A stretch of 64,000 bases of DNA from CAVVEQ01 sp963747315 (GCA_963747315.1 CAVVEQ010000013.1:868001-932000); one strand, 5' to 3'. Shown: positions 27,305 to 37,465, counted from the first letter of the stretch. Notes: a model not told the origin generated them from the letters alone. Made by a program: numbers and translations.

Positions 27305-29050
27305 CTACCGGCTTCCTCTCCTGCCAAATTGTCTTTCCAGCAGTTCGACCGAAAGATGGATCATCGTTGGTCTACCGTGCGGGCAGGTCCGCGGCGATTC
27401 ACAACCTTCCAGGTCCTGGAGTAATTTTTCCTGCTCTGCGCGGGAAAGTGTTTTTCCTGCTTTAACCGCTGCCCGTTTACAAATCCTGGCAATCAATTTC
27501 GCTTCCAGCTCCCCCTGCAGCGGGGTTTCATCCTCTTCGAAGTCTTCAATTACAACCCGAAGCGCTTCCTGAGGCTCCATGCCAGCTATCAATCCGGGCA
27601 GTGAACGTAGACGGTATGAGCCCGATCCAAACGGTTCGATATCAAATCCAAGATGCCGAAGGGCATCTACTTGACCGGCAAATAGGTCAGTTTTCCCGTT
27701 AGGGACATCGAATACCACAGGTTCTAGAAGAGCCTGGGAGAAATCCCCTGCCTGGTGACGACCGCGGAATCTCTCAAAGAGCACGCGTTCATGAGCTGCA
27801 TGTTGATCGATTAAGTACAGGCCATCCGGTCCTTCCGCCACCAGGTAAGCAGCGCCGATCTGACCGACCAGGCGGAGAAGTGGTAATCCACCGAAGGCGA
27901 AAGGGGTTTGAACAGGATTTGTCAGAAGTGGGGGTTCGCTTGGGATCGCCTGCACTCCGCGAATATCAGAGCCGTTCTCAGAATGTTCAATATCTGATCT
28001 ACGCGGTTCGGTTGGGGCCGGTATGAACGGCTGCCAGCTTCTACCCGTGAATTGCGGAACCGTTGATTGGGATAAAAGTGCCCTGCGTACTGATCGCTGA
28101 ACCATACTGAAAACTCTATCTGGAAATCGGAAACGAACTTCTGCCTTGGCAGGGTGTACATTCACATCCAGATCTCCAGGCGGAAGCTCCAGGAAAAGGG
28201 CTGCCAATGGGTATCGCCCCACCATAAGGTAGGTATGGTACGCCTGAACAAGTGCAGTGTTGAGCGTGGCATCCATGATCCAACGTCCGTTCACAAAAAA
28301 GGTGATCTCCTTGCGGTTTGAGCGGGTAAGGGATATCGGGCTGGTAAAACCTTCAACCCGGTAGTCTTCCTCATCTATGTCGATTTTGAGTAATTGCCGG
28401 GCGGTTTGAAGATCAAAGAGCTCACGCATCACGGATTCGCGGTCTCCCCTCCCCTCGGTATTCACCAGCAGTTTCTCTTCAACAAATAATTGAAATTTAA
28501 CCGTAGGGTAGGCTGCTGCGTAACGTATCACCAGGATCTCGATAACCTGTTTTTCCGTGCGCTCTTGTTTTAAAAATTTTAACCGCGCGGGAGTGTTGAA
28601 GAAGAGGTCTTCCACCCGTACGGTTGTCCCGGGGGGGGATGCTATTGGAGTAACCCCCAAAAAATGTGAACCATCCACTTCTAACCGGCAGCCAATCATG
28701 GAATCTGCTGTTCGGGAAATAAGCGAGAAGTGCGAAACGGATGCAATGGAAGCCAGCGCCTCCCCCCGGAATCCCAGCGTTTGAATACGGTTTAATTCAT
28801 CCGCGTCCCTTATCTTGCTGGTGGCGTGTCTGGCGACTGCCAGGGGTAATTCCCCTTCAGGGATTCCCGCACCATCGTCACTCACTTCTATCAATCGTTG
28901 TCCACCACTTAGAACCCTCACTGTAATCCGGGTGCAGCCGGCGTCCAGAGAATTCTCGATCAGTTCCTTGACGACCGACATTGGGCGTTCCACCACCTCA
29001 CCGGCGGCGATCTGAGAAGCAGTTTTATCGGAAAGTATTGCGATTCCCAT
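27305..29050 (-). CDS. mutL: DNA mismatch repair protein MutL
   Basis: GHKL ATPase with IAAGEVVERP, DDGAGI, TLGFRGEAL and the transducer domain. The C-terminal domain carries the metal-dependent endonuclease motif DQHAAHERVLFE and further motifs (CKRAAVKAG, CPHGRPT), so it is expected to nick DNA. ATG 29050 (MGIAILSDKTASQIAAGEV) fits the usual N-terminus; longer in-frame starts at 29095 and 29140 exist but add unrelated sequence. mutS is not in the window. Confidence 0.95.
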   Translation of the reverse strand: MGIAILSDKTASQIAAGEVVERPMSVVKELIENSLDAGCTRITVRVLSGGQRLIEVSDDGAGIPEGELPLAVARHATSKIRDADELNRIQTLGFRGEALASIASVSHFSLISRTADSMIGCRLEVDGSHFLGVTPIASPPGTTVRVEDLFFNTPARLKFLKQERTEKQVIEILVIRYAAAYPTVKFQLFVEEKLLVNTEGRGDRESVMRELFDLQTARQLLKIDIDEEDYRVEGFTSPISLTRSNRKEITFFVNGRWIMDATLNTALVQAYHTYLMVGRYPLAALFLELPPGDLDVNVHPAKAEVRFRFPDRVFSMVQRSVRRALLSQSTVPQFTGRSWQPFIPAPTEPRRSDIEHSENGSDIRGVQAIPSEPPLLTNPVQTPFAFGGLPLLRLVGQIGAAYLVAEGPDGLYLIDQHAAHERVLFERFRGRHQAGDFSQALLEPVVFDVPNGKTDLFAGQVDALRHLGFDIEPFGSGSYRLRSLPGLIAGMEPQEALRVVIEDFEEDETPLQGELEAKLIARICKRAAVKAGKTLSRAEQEKLLQDLEGCESPRTCPHGRPTMIHLSVELLERQFGRRGSR

Positions 29051-29113
29051 TTCAGCAGTTTCGTGATTATAACCGTGAAGTACCGATGCCTTCATCCCCT
29101 GCCTAATCCGGTT

Positions 29114-29119
29114 TATACT
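29114..29119 (+). promoter_or_regulatory. -10 box directly before the HAD gene
   Basis: TATACT ending 7 bases before ATG 29127, so the mRNA would begin at or next to the start codon. No ribosome site precedes the ATG, consistent with leaderless translation. Confidence 0.5.
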
Positions 29120-29126
29120 CGTTCGA

Positions 29127-29768
29127 ATGCCGGTAAGCACTCTCTTTTTTGATGTCGATGATACACTTTACCCTCCTTCCACCGGGATCTGGGATTTGAT
29201 CGGGGATCGGATCGATCTCTTCATTCAAACCAACCTCGATATGCCTCCTCAGAAAACCATGGCGCTGCGAAAACGGTTGTTTGAAACCTATGGAACGACC
29301 CTGCGCGGGCTGGTTGAAGAATTCGGTATGGACCGGGAGGAATATCTTGCCTTCGTTCATGATGTTCCCGTTGAGCGTATCCTGCAACCTGATCCCGGAT
29401 TACGTGCGATGCTCCACCAGACAAATGAGAAAAAAATAATTTTCACAAACGCCGATAAGAAATATGCCCAAAGGATAATCACCTCCCTTGGATTGAATGG
29501 ATGTTTCAGCCAGATGATCGATATCGTCGATATATGGCCTGCCTGTAAACCCCAAACCGAAGCATTCATCAAAGCTCTCAGTTTGGCAGGAGAACTGCAA
29601 CCCTCCCAAGTGATCCTTTTCGACGATACTCCAGCCAACCTGGTTACTGCATCATCGCTTGGAATCAAGACGGTTCTTGTGGGGAGTAAACCAAGACCGG
29701 CGGGAATCCACGCCGCGATTGGAGATATCCATGATTTTCCTTCGATATTGCCAGATGGAAAATCTTAG
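29127..29768 (+). CDS. HAD hydrolase, pyrimidine 5'-nucleotidase type
   Basis: HAD superfamily phosphatase of 213 residues. Motif I FFDVDDTLYPPSTGIW is typical of the pyrimidine 5'-nucleotidase (SDT1-like) subgroup; motif II is IIFTNADKKYA, motif III/IV LFDDTPANLVTA with a preceding conserved Lys. Divergent from mutL. Confidence 0.87.
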   Translation: MPVSTLFFDVDDTLYPPSTGIWDLIGDRIDLFIQTNLDMPPQKTMALRKRLFETYGTTLRGLVEEFGMDREEYLAFVHDVPVERILQPDPGLRAMLHQTNEKKIIFTNADKKYAQRIITSLGLNGCFSQMIDIVDIWPACKPQTEAFIKALSLAGELQPSQVILFDDTPANLVTASSLGIKTVLVGSKPRPAGIHAAIGDIHDFPSILPDGKS

Positions 29769-29848
29769 AATGCATTGAGCCAGCACTCACCCTGGTTTAA
29801 TCAATGTATGTTAAATTGACGTATTCGTATTTATGGAGTGAATAAAGA

Positions 29849-31099
29849 ATGAAATCCACCACCGGTAAGATCCTTCTGTTCGTTTTTATTGGTTTAATCC
29901 TCATTGTTTTCACCTTCTCCGCAGGATTATGGACTGGTTCCATGATCTCAAACGGTGGGAAGAACCCCGCCATGAAACTGCAATTCCCCGGGGTAGCTAC
30001 GCAATCTGACCCTGCGCAATTGACTGCCACACCGGTCGATCGCGGAACCCTATTCTTCCCCTTCTGGGAAGCGTGGGATACCGTCCACCGAGATTTCGTT
30101 GACCAACCTGTGGATGATATTAAATTGATGCAGGGTGCCATCCGCGGAATGCTCTCCAGCCTTGGGGACCCTCACACATCTTACATGGATCCGATGGAAT
30201 TTCAGCAAGCGAATGCGCCGCTGGAAGGCGAGTATGAAGGGATCGGAGCTTATGTGGACACTACCGGAGATTACCTCACTATCATCAGCCCCATGCCAGG
30301 GTCCCCTGCCGAAAAAGCCGGCTTAAAACCTGGTGATACAGTCCTTGCCATCGATAACGAAGATATGACCGGTATCGATCCGAACCTCGTCCTGCGCAAG
30401 ATCCTCGGTCCTGCTGGGACAGAAGTGGAGATCAAACTAAAGCGTGAAGGCGTGGAGGATTTTTCGGTCAAGATTGTTCGGGCGAAGATTTTGCTTCCCA
30501 GCGTAGAATCCAAGATGCTGGATGAAAACATTGCCTATATTAATCTTTCCTCATTCGCCTCAGATACCGGGCCAAAGTTACGTAATGCTCTGGAAGACCT
30601 TCTTTCCCGTAATCCCAAGGGGTTGATTCTCGATCTCCGCAATGATGGCGGTGGTTACCTGGATACCGCCCAGGAAGTTGTTTCAGAATTTCTTAAAGAA
30701 GGCACAGTGTTGATCGAGGAATATGGGGATAAAACCCAACGCAAATATGAAGTTCAACCAGGTGGTTTGGCCACCGAGATACCAATGGTTGTTTTGGTAA
30801 ATGGAGGTACCGCTTCCGCCGCGGAGATCACCGCTGGAGCGATCCAGGATTACAAGCGAGGGATTTTGATCGGTGAAAAAACATACGGCAAGGGATCTGT
30901 CCAACAGTGGTCATCTCTGCCCAATGAAGCCGGAGCTATCAGGGTAACCATAGCCCGTTGGCTCACCCCAAACGGTCGCCAGATAAACGCGATAGGTCTA
31001 ATGCCGGATATTGAGATCGCGCTCACGCAGGAAGATTTCGACGCGGAAAAAGATCCGCAATTGGACCGTGCGATCGAATACATCCTCAGGGGAAATTAA
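29849..31099 (+). CDS. C-terminal processing peptidase, S41 family
   Basis: Membrane-anchored or secreted serine protease. An N-terminal hydrophobic segment (LLFVFIGLILIVFTFSAGLW) is followed by the CtpA helical part (GMLSSLGDPHTSYMDP), a PDZ domain (GLKPGDTVLAIDNEDM) and the protease core with the catalytic Ser in NGGTASAAEITAGA and Lys in GEKTYGKGSVQ. 416 residues is typical. Confidence 0.93.
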   Translation: MKSTTGKILLFVFIGLILIVFTFSAGLWTGSMISNGGKNPAMKLQFPGVATQSDPAQLTATPVDRGTLFFPFWEAWDTVHRDFVDQPVDDIKLMQGAIRGMLSSLGDPHTSYMDPMEFQQANAPLEGEYEGIGAYVDTTGDYLTIISPMPGSPAEKAGLKPGDTVLAIDNEDMTGIDPNLVLRKILGPAGTEVEIKLKREGVEDFSVKIVRAKILLPSVESKMLDENIAYINLSSFASDTGPKLRNALEDLLSRNPKGLILDLRNDGGGYLDTAQEVVSEFLKEGTVLIEEYGDKTQRKYEVQPGGLATEIPMVVLVNGGTASAAEITAGAIQDYKRGILIGEKTYGKGSVQQWSSLPNEAGAIRVTIARWLTPNGRQINAIGLMPDIEIALTQEDFDAEKDPQLDRAIEYILRGN

Positions 31100-31128
31100 T
31101 TGACAGCCTGCCTTGAGCACGGTATAAT
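31100..31128 (+). promoter_or_regulatory. Full-consensus sigma70 promoter for the S1 gene
   Basis: TTGACA (31100-31105), 17-base spacer, TATAAT (31123-31128): both boxes are exact matches. The -35 box begins on the base after the protease stop codon. Predicted start about 31135, giving a leader of about 26 bases with CGGAG before ATG 31161. Confidence 0.88.
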
Positions 31129-31160
31129 CGCATGTTGTTAAAACCCTGAACGGAGATAAT

Positions 31161-31952
31161 ATGGAAGAAACCACTGCTCCCATCGCAGAGCAAACCGGCG
31201 GGATCGCCCCAAAAACTCGATTTTCCGGCAAAGTAACACTTGTTAGTCTGGCCGGAGCAAAGGTAGATCTCGGATCGGGTCTTTCCGGTTTGATCCATAT
31301 TTCTCAGATCAAATCACCCGACGGCCAACCCGTCAAACGCGTTGGCGACATCCTCAAACCCGGAGATACTATAGAGGTTTGGGTAAAACGGGTACGTAAG
31401 GACCGCATCGAACTCACCATGTTCGAACCCCTGCTTTACGACTGGCGCGATCTTAAAGCAGATATGGTCGTAAAAGGCAAGGTCATCCGGCTTGAAACAT
31501 TTGGGGCTTTCGTGGATATTGGAGCGGAGAAATCCGGTCTTCTTCACGTCAGCGAGCTATCTCATGGTTACGTCCGCAATACTTCGGATCTCCTCAAAGA
31601 AGGCGAAGAGATCGAGGTAAAGATCATTGATGTGGACCGAAAAAAGAAACAGATCAAATTAAGCATGAAAGCACTCGAAGCGGAACCTGTGTTGGAAGAA
31701 GAAAAACCGGAACCGGTTAAAGCCGCAAAAGGTAAAAAGGGTACCAAAAAATCAAAATCGGATGCCGAAATTGAAGCCGAAGCTGCATCTGAACCCGAAC
31801 CCACTGCGATGGAACTTGCTTACCGGCAGGCCATGAGTCGTGAAAAGGTGAAGCAACAGGAAAGCACCCCCAGTAAAAAAGAAAAACAGACTTCAAAGGA
31901 CCAGGAAGACCTCCTCGCCCGAACGCTGGAACAAAAGGTACAAACAAAATAA
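31161..31952 (+). CDS. S1 RNA-binding domain protein
   Basis: Two S1 domains: residues about 16-83 (GKVTLVSLAGAKVDLGSG, GLIHISQIK) and about 98-168 (GKVIRLETFGAFVDIGAE, GLLHVSELSHG), followed by a charged Lys/Glu-rich tail. Resembles S1-like proteins but is much shorter than ribosomal S1; role probably in RNA binding or translation. Driven by its own strong promoter and followed by a terminator. Confidence 0.88.
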   Translation: MEETTAPIAEQTGGIAPKTRFSGKVTLVSLAGAKVDLGSGLSGLIHISQIKSPDGQPVKRVGDILKPGDTIEVWVKRVRKDRIELTMFEPLLYDWRDLKADMVVKGKVIRLETFGAFVDIGAEKSGLLHVSELSHGYVRNTSDLLKEGEEIEVKIIDVDRKKKQIKLSMKALEAEPVLEEEKPEPVKAAKGKKGTKKSKSDAEIEAEAASEPEPTAMELAYRQAMSREKVKQQESTPSKKEKQTSKDQEDLLARTLEQKVQTK

Positions 31953-31956
31953 ACCA

Positions 31957-31993
31957 AAGGACCCCCGCCTCCAACGGGGGTCCTTCATTTTAG
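31957..31993 (+). terminator. Intrinsic terminator after the S1 gene
   Basis: AAGGACCCCCG / CGGGGGTCCTT (31957-31967, 31975-31985), 7-base loop, then CATTTTAG. Perfect 11-base stem. Confidence 0.8.
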
Positions 31994-32020
31994 TTCAGCA
32001 GCTGGTGGAAAGGGATCAAC

Positions 32021-33632
32021 ATGGAACCTAAATATATTTTTTTCACGGGTGGAGTTGTAAGTTCGGTGGGTAAGGGTGTCACAGCCGCAGCCATCGGTAA
32101 ATTATTAAAAGAACGCGGGTTTAACGTCATGGTTCAAAAGTTGGATCCGTATATTAACGTCGACCCGGGCACGATGAGCCCCTACCAGCACGGAGAAGTG
32201 TACGTTTTGGATGATGGTGCAGAAACCGATCTTGATCTTGGACATTACGAACGGTTTATCGACATCCGCCTGAACCGCGCATGCAATACGACCACCGGTC
32301 AGGTATACGCCGAAGTCATCAATAGGGAGCGCCGGGGAGATTTCCTTGGTGGAACCATCCAGGTAATTCCCCACATTACCAGCGAGATCATTAACCGGAT
32401 CAAAATGGTCCCACAGCTCACCGGCGCGGAGATCATCCTTGTGGAAGTCGGCGGTACCGTTGGCGACATTGAGAGCCAGCCGTTCCTGGAAGCGCTGCGC
32501 CAGCTGCGCAAGGAACTGGGGCGGGAAAACACCCTATCGATCCATGTCACCTGGCTGCCTTTTATCCAGGCAACCTCGGAGTTAAAAACGAAACCCACTC
32601 AGCATTCCGTGCGGGAACTTCGTTCAATCGGTATCCAACCCGATATGATCGTTGCACGCAGCGATCAACCCGTTGATGAAGATCTATTGGAAAAAATCGC
32701 CCTGTTCTGTGATGTCGATAAGGAGGCGGTCATTCCCATGCAGACAGCCTCCATCCTATACGAGATTCCACTTATGCTTGAAAAAGCGGGGGTTGCGGAT
32801 TATATTCTACAAAAATTCAACCTCAAACCTCCCAATACCCCTAAATGGGATTCCTGGGAAAAAATGGTAGAGGATATCCGCACGCCGAAGCCCACCATCC
32901 GCGTTGCCCTGGTCGGAAAATACGTTGAGCTTCACGATGCCTACATCAGCGTCCGTGAAGCGCTCTTTCATGCAGCTACACGGCTGGGAGTGAATCCGGA
33001 GATCGTCTGGGTTCATGCGGTGGATCTTGAGATGGAAAATGGATTGGATCAGCTACGTGGTGTTCAGGGGATTATTGTTCCAGGTGGATTTGGAAACCGG
33101 GGGATCGAAGGCAAGATCAAGGCCGCGCAATTTGCCCGGGAAAACCGGATTCCCTATCTGGGCTTATGCTTGGGAATGCAGGTGATGACCATCGATTTTG
33201 GCCGCTCTATACTCGATACTCGGTAATGTTAATTCTGCGGAATTCGATCCAGCGACTGCCAACCCGGTGATCGATCTCATGGAAGACCAACAGAATATCA
33301 CCGAGAAAGGGGGGACAATGCGGCTTGGTCTATACCCTTGCCGGCTGGTGGAAGGTTCCATCGCAGCCGCCAGCTACGGGACAAGCCTGGTGCAGGAAAG
33401 GCACCGCCACAGGTTCGAATTCAACAATAAATACCGGGAGCGATTCACGCAAAATGGAATGATCTTTTCCGGATTATCCCCCGATGGCACTCTAGTGGAG
33501 ATCGCTGAATTTCAAGGTCATCCATTTATGCTCGGCACCCAGTTCCATCCGGAATTCCTTTCCCGCCCGAATAATCCGCACCCTCTTTTCCTCTCTTTTA
33601 TATCCGCAGTCCAAAGAATTGCGAAGGAGTGA
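32021..33632 (+). CDS. pyrG: CTP synthase, interrupted by a +1 frame change
   Basis: Makes CTP from UTP, ATP and glutamine. The synthase domain has FFTGGVVSSVGKGVTAAAIG, DPYINVDPGTMSPYQHGEV and VGGTVGDIESQPF; the glutaminase domain has the catalytic Cys in GLCLGMQ and, in the second frame, the His/Glu pair in TQFHPEF. The frame changes between about 33203 and 33226, within TCTATACTCGATACTCGGTA, and continues NVNSAEFDPATANPVIDLM. Restoring the frame by one base gives the family's usual spacing. A normally essential gene, so it is probably intact in the cell. Confidence 0.95.
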
Positions 33633-33726
33633 TTTTTCCTGGAAGATATCAATGCAGAATGACTGAACAAGAAACATTTTGGGATATACTTGTTGCCAGC
33701 AAATTTCAATAAATCTTGAGGTGAAC

Positions 33727-35023
33727 ATGGAAACTACAATTGAATCAATCCTCGCTCAGGAAATCCTCGATTCCCGCGGAAATCCGACTGTCGAAGTCGA
33801 AGTCGTTCTGGTGGACGGTTCCTGGGGAAGAGCCGCGGTACCCTCCGGGGCATCCACGGGGATTCACGAGGCACTGGAGATGCGGGATGGGGATAAAGCC
33901 CGTTACGGCGGCAAAGGCGTTCTCAAAGCCGTCGAGAATGTCAATGGGAAGATCGCGGAGCTCCTGGTTGGGTGGGACGCGGCAGAACAAAAAGCGGTGG
34001 ATACCGCCATGCTCGAGCTGGATGGCACAGCCAATAAATCCAGCCTGGGTGCAAATGCCATGCTCGGTACCAGCCTGGCTGTCGCCAAGGCAGCCGCAAA
34101 TGCTTTTGGCCTGCCGCTCTACCGCTATATCGGCGGTGTTTATGCCCATGTTCTGCCTGTGCCGATGATGAACATCCTGAATGGCGGCGCACACACCGCC
34201 TGGCAATCCACGGATGCCCAGGAATTCATGGTGATGCCTTTCGGTGCTTCCTCTTTTGCCGAAGGATTGCGATGGGGTGCAGAGATCTACCACGCGTTGA
34301 AATCCGTGCTGAAATCCCACGGTTATGCCACCCTGGTCGGAGATGAAGGTGGTTATGCGCCTGCCCTAAAAGCCAACGTCGAAGCGGTTGAGGTGATTCT
34401 CGAAGCGATCGAAAAAGCGGGTTATAAAGCTGGCGAACAGGTCGCCATAGCACTTGGACCCGGCTGCATCGGAACTCTTCGATGAGGAAACCCGGACTTA
34501 TAACCTCCGCAAGGAGGGCAAGAAGCTCACTCCTGAACAGATGGTCGCATTCTGGAAGAGCTGGGTCGATCAATTCCCGATCGTTTCAATTGAAGATGGA
34601 TTTGCCCAGGATGATTGGGATGGTTGGAAAATGTTCACCGCTGAAGTTGGCGACAGGCTGCAGATCGTGGGAGATGATCTTCTCGTGACCAATCCTGGAC
34701 GCGTTCGCCGTGCCATTAAGGAAAAAGCCTGCAACGCGCTGCTGGTCAAACTTAACCAGATTGGTACTCTCACTGAAACAATCGAAGCCGTGGAGACCTG
34801 CCACCGCAATGGCTGGCGGGCGGTAACCTCCCATCGCTCTGGCGAAACCGAAGATTCTACCATCGCAGACCTGGCCGTCGCACTCAACATGGGACAGATT
34901 AAAACCGGTGCCCCGGCACGCTCCGACCGGGTTGCCAAATACAACCAACTGCTAAGGATCGAAGCTGAACTGGGCGATACCGCAGTTTATGCCGGATGGG
35001 GAGCCCTGAAGCATAAAGCTTGA
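33727..35023 (+). CDS. eno: Enolase, interrupted by a +1 frame change
   Basis: Converts 2-phosphoglycerate to phosphoenolpyruvate. ATG 33727 is preceded by GAGGTG. First frame: EILDSRGNPTVEVEV, GASTGIHEALEMRD, NILNGGAHT, GDEGGYAP. At GCACTTGGACCC (34449-34460) one extra base moves the frame, after which metal ligands and catalytic residues follow (SIEDGFAQDDWDGW, VGDDLLVTNP, KLNQIGTLTET, SHRSGETEDST). Total about 432 residues, normal. Confidence 0.95.
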
Positions 35024-35040
35024 TTTATTCATTTCTAAAC

Positions 35041-35078
35041 AAAAACCGGCTTTCAGAAAATCCTGAAAAGCCGGTTTT
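35041..35078. terminator. Bidirectional terminator between eno and GH57 gene
   Basis: AAAACCGGCTTTCAG pairs with CTGAAAAGCCGGTTTT with a one-base bulge and a short loop; A-tract on the left and TTTTCTTAT on the right. It lies exactly between two convergent stop codons. Confidence 0.8.
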
Positions 35079-35079
35079 C

Positions 35080-36468
35080 TTATATTGAGACCCGTTTTAA
35101 AAATTCTGAAAAAACCTGGGCGGCATTCAACACCACCCGGTTACTGCTAACCTTTTCAAAATATGATATTACATCACCTTCCAGGGAGTCACAGGTGGCT
35201 TTCTGAGCAAGGTGAATGGCATTGGCTGCATAGCGAACCGCGTTCTTGGGCTCAATGCGATCAAAATCCTCAAAGAACCAGGCGCAGGATGCAAACATGC
35301 GCTGACGTTCGAATTGTGATCTAAGTAAAAGCTTGATCATTTTTTCTTCTTCAGTAGTCAATACCTTTTCTTCCGATGCACACAGGACTGGCTTTAATTC
35401 AAAAAGTGGATCGCGAACCTGGATAGCCAGATCCCGTAATGACCAGGGGTCCTTCACCAGGTTCCGGGTTTCATCCAGGAAGATCTGGTCGATGATCTCT
35501 GCCACCTTGTTCAACGCTTGGCGAAGAGGTGCTTTCCAATCCGAATTGGGAGTACACCCGCAAGAACCTGACCAACGTAAAAGGTCGTGCGTGCAGCTCC
35601 AGGCGGACTTTTCCACAATATTGGCCTCCTCCCTGGGCGGATGGTCAAATAACCAAAGCTCGGGATAAACCGCCTGAATCCCGGCTGATTCAAGTGATGA
35701 TGCGAACAGCTGTTTGAGAAAAATGTGACGGAAATCTTGATGATGCCCATATAGTTCCCCATCGGTAGCGACAAGGATCAATTGATCTTCCGAGCCTGAC
35801 GAATACTTATGCTTCAAGTAGTTTTGCACGAATTCGTCCGCATTTGAAGTGATGCTTTGGTTAAAGCTTATCCCTGCGCTCAGCTCCTGTTCGTAAAAAA
35901 AGACAACCATCGAACGGCGATTGCCTAATTTCACTAGATACGGCTGCCGGGGATCGATCCCTGCAGGAGATTGCCATGGTGCCAGAATGGTGAATCGAAT
36001 CCCGAGAATGGAAAGCACCTCAAGCGTCTCCAGATCCACAGCCGTTTCCGGCAACCACATACCTTGCGGCATCCGATGAAACCTGTGTGAAAAATCGTCG
36101 ATCCCCCAGCGCACCTGTGTGAATTTATCCTGGCGGGTGGCAAGGGGCAGAATCGTATGATGAAAGGACTGTGCAATCGCATTTCCAGCGGATCGCTTGT
36201 CATAGTTGTAGAGGTCATCGGCGACAGCACGTTGAATTACCGGAGGGTGGTTCTGCGCCAGCCATTCGGAAAGCGTGGGTCCGAAATTAAAGCTGATATT
36301 TCCAAAATTTCCCGCCTCTGCATTGGGGCGGTAACAATCCTCTACTATCCTTTCATTCCAATTGGAAAATGGTGCCGCTCCTGGTTCAATGGGGATAACC
36401 CCGGTCAGCGGATCTTCCCGGGGAGGTTGGTAGAAATGTCCGTGAACACAAAATGCGAATTTGCTCAT
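35080..36468 (-). CDS. GH57-type glycoside hydrolase (DUF3536 group)
   Basis: Begins with the family motif CVHGHFYQPPREDPL and continues FNFGPTLSEWLAQNH and GMWLPETAVDLETLEVL, which contains the Glu expected as nucleophile in GH57 enzymes; ILVATDGELYGHH carries the acid residue. The C-terminal half is alpha-helical. Probably acts on alpha-glucans, but substrate is unknown. Located 9 bases after the epimerase gene on the same strand. Confidence 0.82.
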   Translation of the reverse strand: MSKFAFCVHGHFYQPPREDPLTGVIPIEPGAAPFSNWNERIVEDCYRPNAEAGNFGNISFNFGPTLSEWLAQNHPPVIQRAVADDLYNYDKRSAGNAIAQSFHHTILPLATRQDKFTQVRWGIDDFSHRFHRMPQGMWLPETAVDLETLEVLSILGIRFTILAPWQSPAGIDPRQPYLVKLGNRRSMVVFFYEQELSAGISFNQSITSNADEFVQNYLKHKYSSGSEDQLILVATDGELYGHHQDFRHIFLKQLFASSLESAGIQAVYPELWLFDHPPREEANIVEKSAWSCTHDLLRWSGSCGCTPNSDWKAPLRQALNKVAEIIDQIFLDETRNLVKDPWSLRDLAIQVRDPLFELKPVLCASEEKVLTTEEEKMIKLLLRSQFERQRMFASCAWFFEDFDRIEPKNAVRYAANAIHLAQKATCDSLEGDVISYFEKVSSNRVVLNAAQVFSEFLKRVSI

Positions 36469-36477
36469 TTTACAAAT

Positions 36478-37368
36478 TTATTTTCTCAGGTAATCGATCA
36501 TCAGGCTTAACCTTGCGGGCATCAATCCGAATAACCGGGGAAGTGTATCCAAGGCGGTTGTGTGGTCTACTGCCAGGTAATCCAACCAATAAACCGACAC
36601 CGGTGAACGTTTCAGCACCTGCTCTGCAAACAAATTCATGGAACGTAAAAAAACCGGAGAGGAATTAATAATCGTCCGCTCCCTCGCGGTAGCTGCCATA
36701 ATGATCTCAACGATCTGCCGGTAGGTGAGATATTCGCACCCTCCGATCGATAAGGTTTGATTCCGGGTTTTGGGTTCTTCCAACGCCCAGGTCATGCTGG
36801 TAACGAGGTCCTCGATCCATAGCGGTTGAAGGTTGACCAGTCCATCTCCGGGGATGAAAAAAAACAACGGAAATGATCGCAGGATCTTATCGATGACGGT
36901 TGTGAATTGATCGCCCGGTCCGAAAACAGCGGAGGATTTAAATATCGTATAGGTAACGCCGCTCTTTTTGATTAAACCTTCCGCTATCCCCTTGGCTTTC
37001 ATCACCGGGAATGCGGAAGCACGATCCGCACCAATATGGCTGAGATATAGGAAGCGCTGAACCCCAACCTGTGCAGCTGCCTCTGCAAGGATCGCAGTCC
37101 CGTCAATATCCACACCGTTTAGATCTGCTTCGCTTCCGGCTCGTTCCGTTCCTGCCAGGTGGTAAACAACATCGACATCCCTCATCGCAGCCATTAAACC
37201 CCTCTCATCATTAAGGCTGCAAACAGCCACCTCCACTTTTACCCCGCGGGGAATCCGCGGGGATTTTGGAGAGGGGCGCAATAAAAGCCGAATGGGTTTT
37301 CCGAGGAGGTTCAAGTTTCGGATCAAGGCAGATCCCACGAAACCTGTCGCTCCTGTCACCAGGATCAT
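36478..37368 (-). CDS. NAD(P)-binding epimerase/NDUFA9-like protein
   Basis: Extended short-chain dehydrogenase of the atypical NDUFA9-like group: ILVTGATGFVGSALIRNL nucleotide-binding motif, DVVYHLAGTERAG, and GVQRFLYLSHIGADR in place of the usual YxxxK catalytic site, suggesting NADP-dependent regulation or chaperone-like roles rather than classical epimerase activity. ATG 37368 is preferred because it starts the Rossmann fold and lies 7 bases after a TATAAT box; an upstream in-frame extension to 37500 crosses that promoter. Confidence 0.8.
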   Translation of the reverse strand: MILVTGATGFVGSALIRNLNLLGKPIRLLLRPSPKSPRIPRGVKVEVAVCSLNDERGLMAAMRDVDVVYHLAGTERAGSEADLNGVDIDGTAILAEAAAQVGVQRFLYLSHIGADRASAFPVMKAKGIAEGLIKKSGVTYTIFKSSAVFGPGDQFTTVIDKILRSFPLFFFIPGDGLVNLQPLWIEDLVTSMTWALEEPKTRNQTLSIGGCEYLTYRQIVEIIMAATARERTIINSSPVFLRSMNLFAEQVLKRSPVSVYWLDYLAVDHTTALDTLPRLFGLMPARLSLMIDYLRK

Positions 37369-37375
37369 GGCTCGA

Positions 37376-37384
37376 ATTATAGCA
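37376..37384 (-). promoter_or_regulatory. Extended -10 promoter of the epimerase gene, leaderless
   Basis: On the minus strand TGCTATAAT, with TATAAT at 37381-37376, ending 7 bases before ATG 37368. The predicted transcript begins at the start codon. Confidence 0.65.
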
Positions 37385-37465
37385 GAGCAATTCTTTTTAA
37401 CCGCTGGCATGCTTCTTGTAACATATGACCTGAATAATTGATTTTTTCTTGATGGAAGGTACGCA

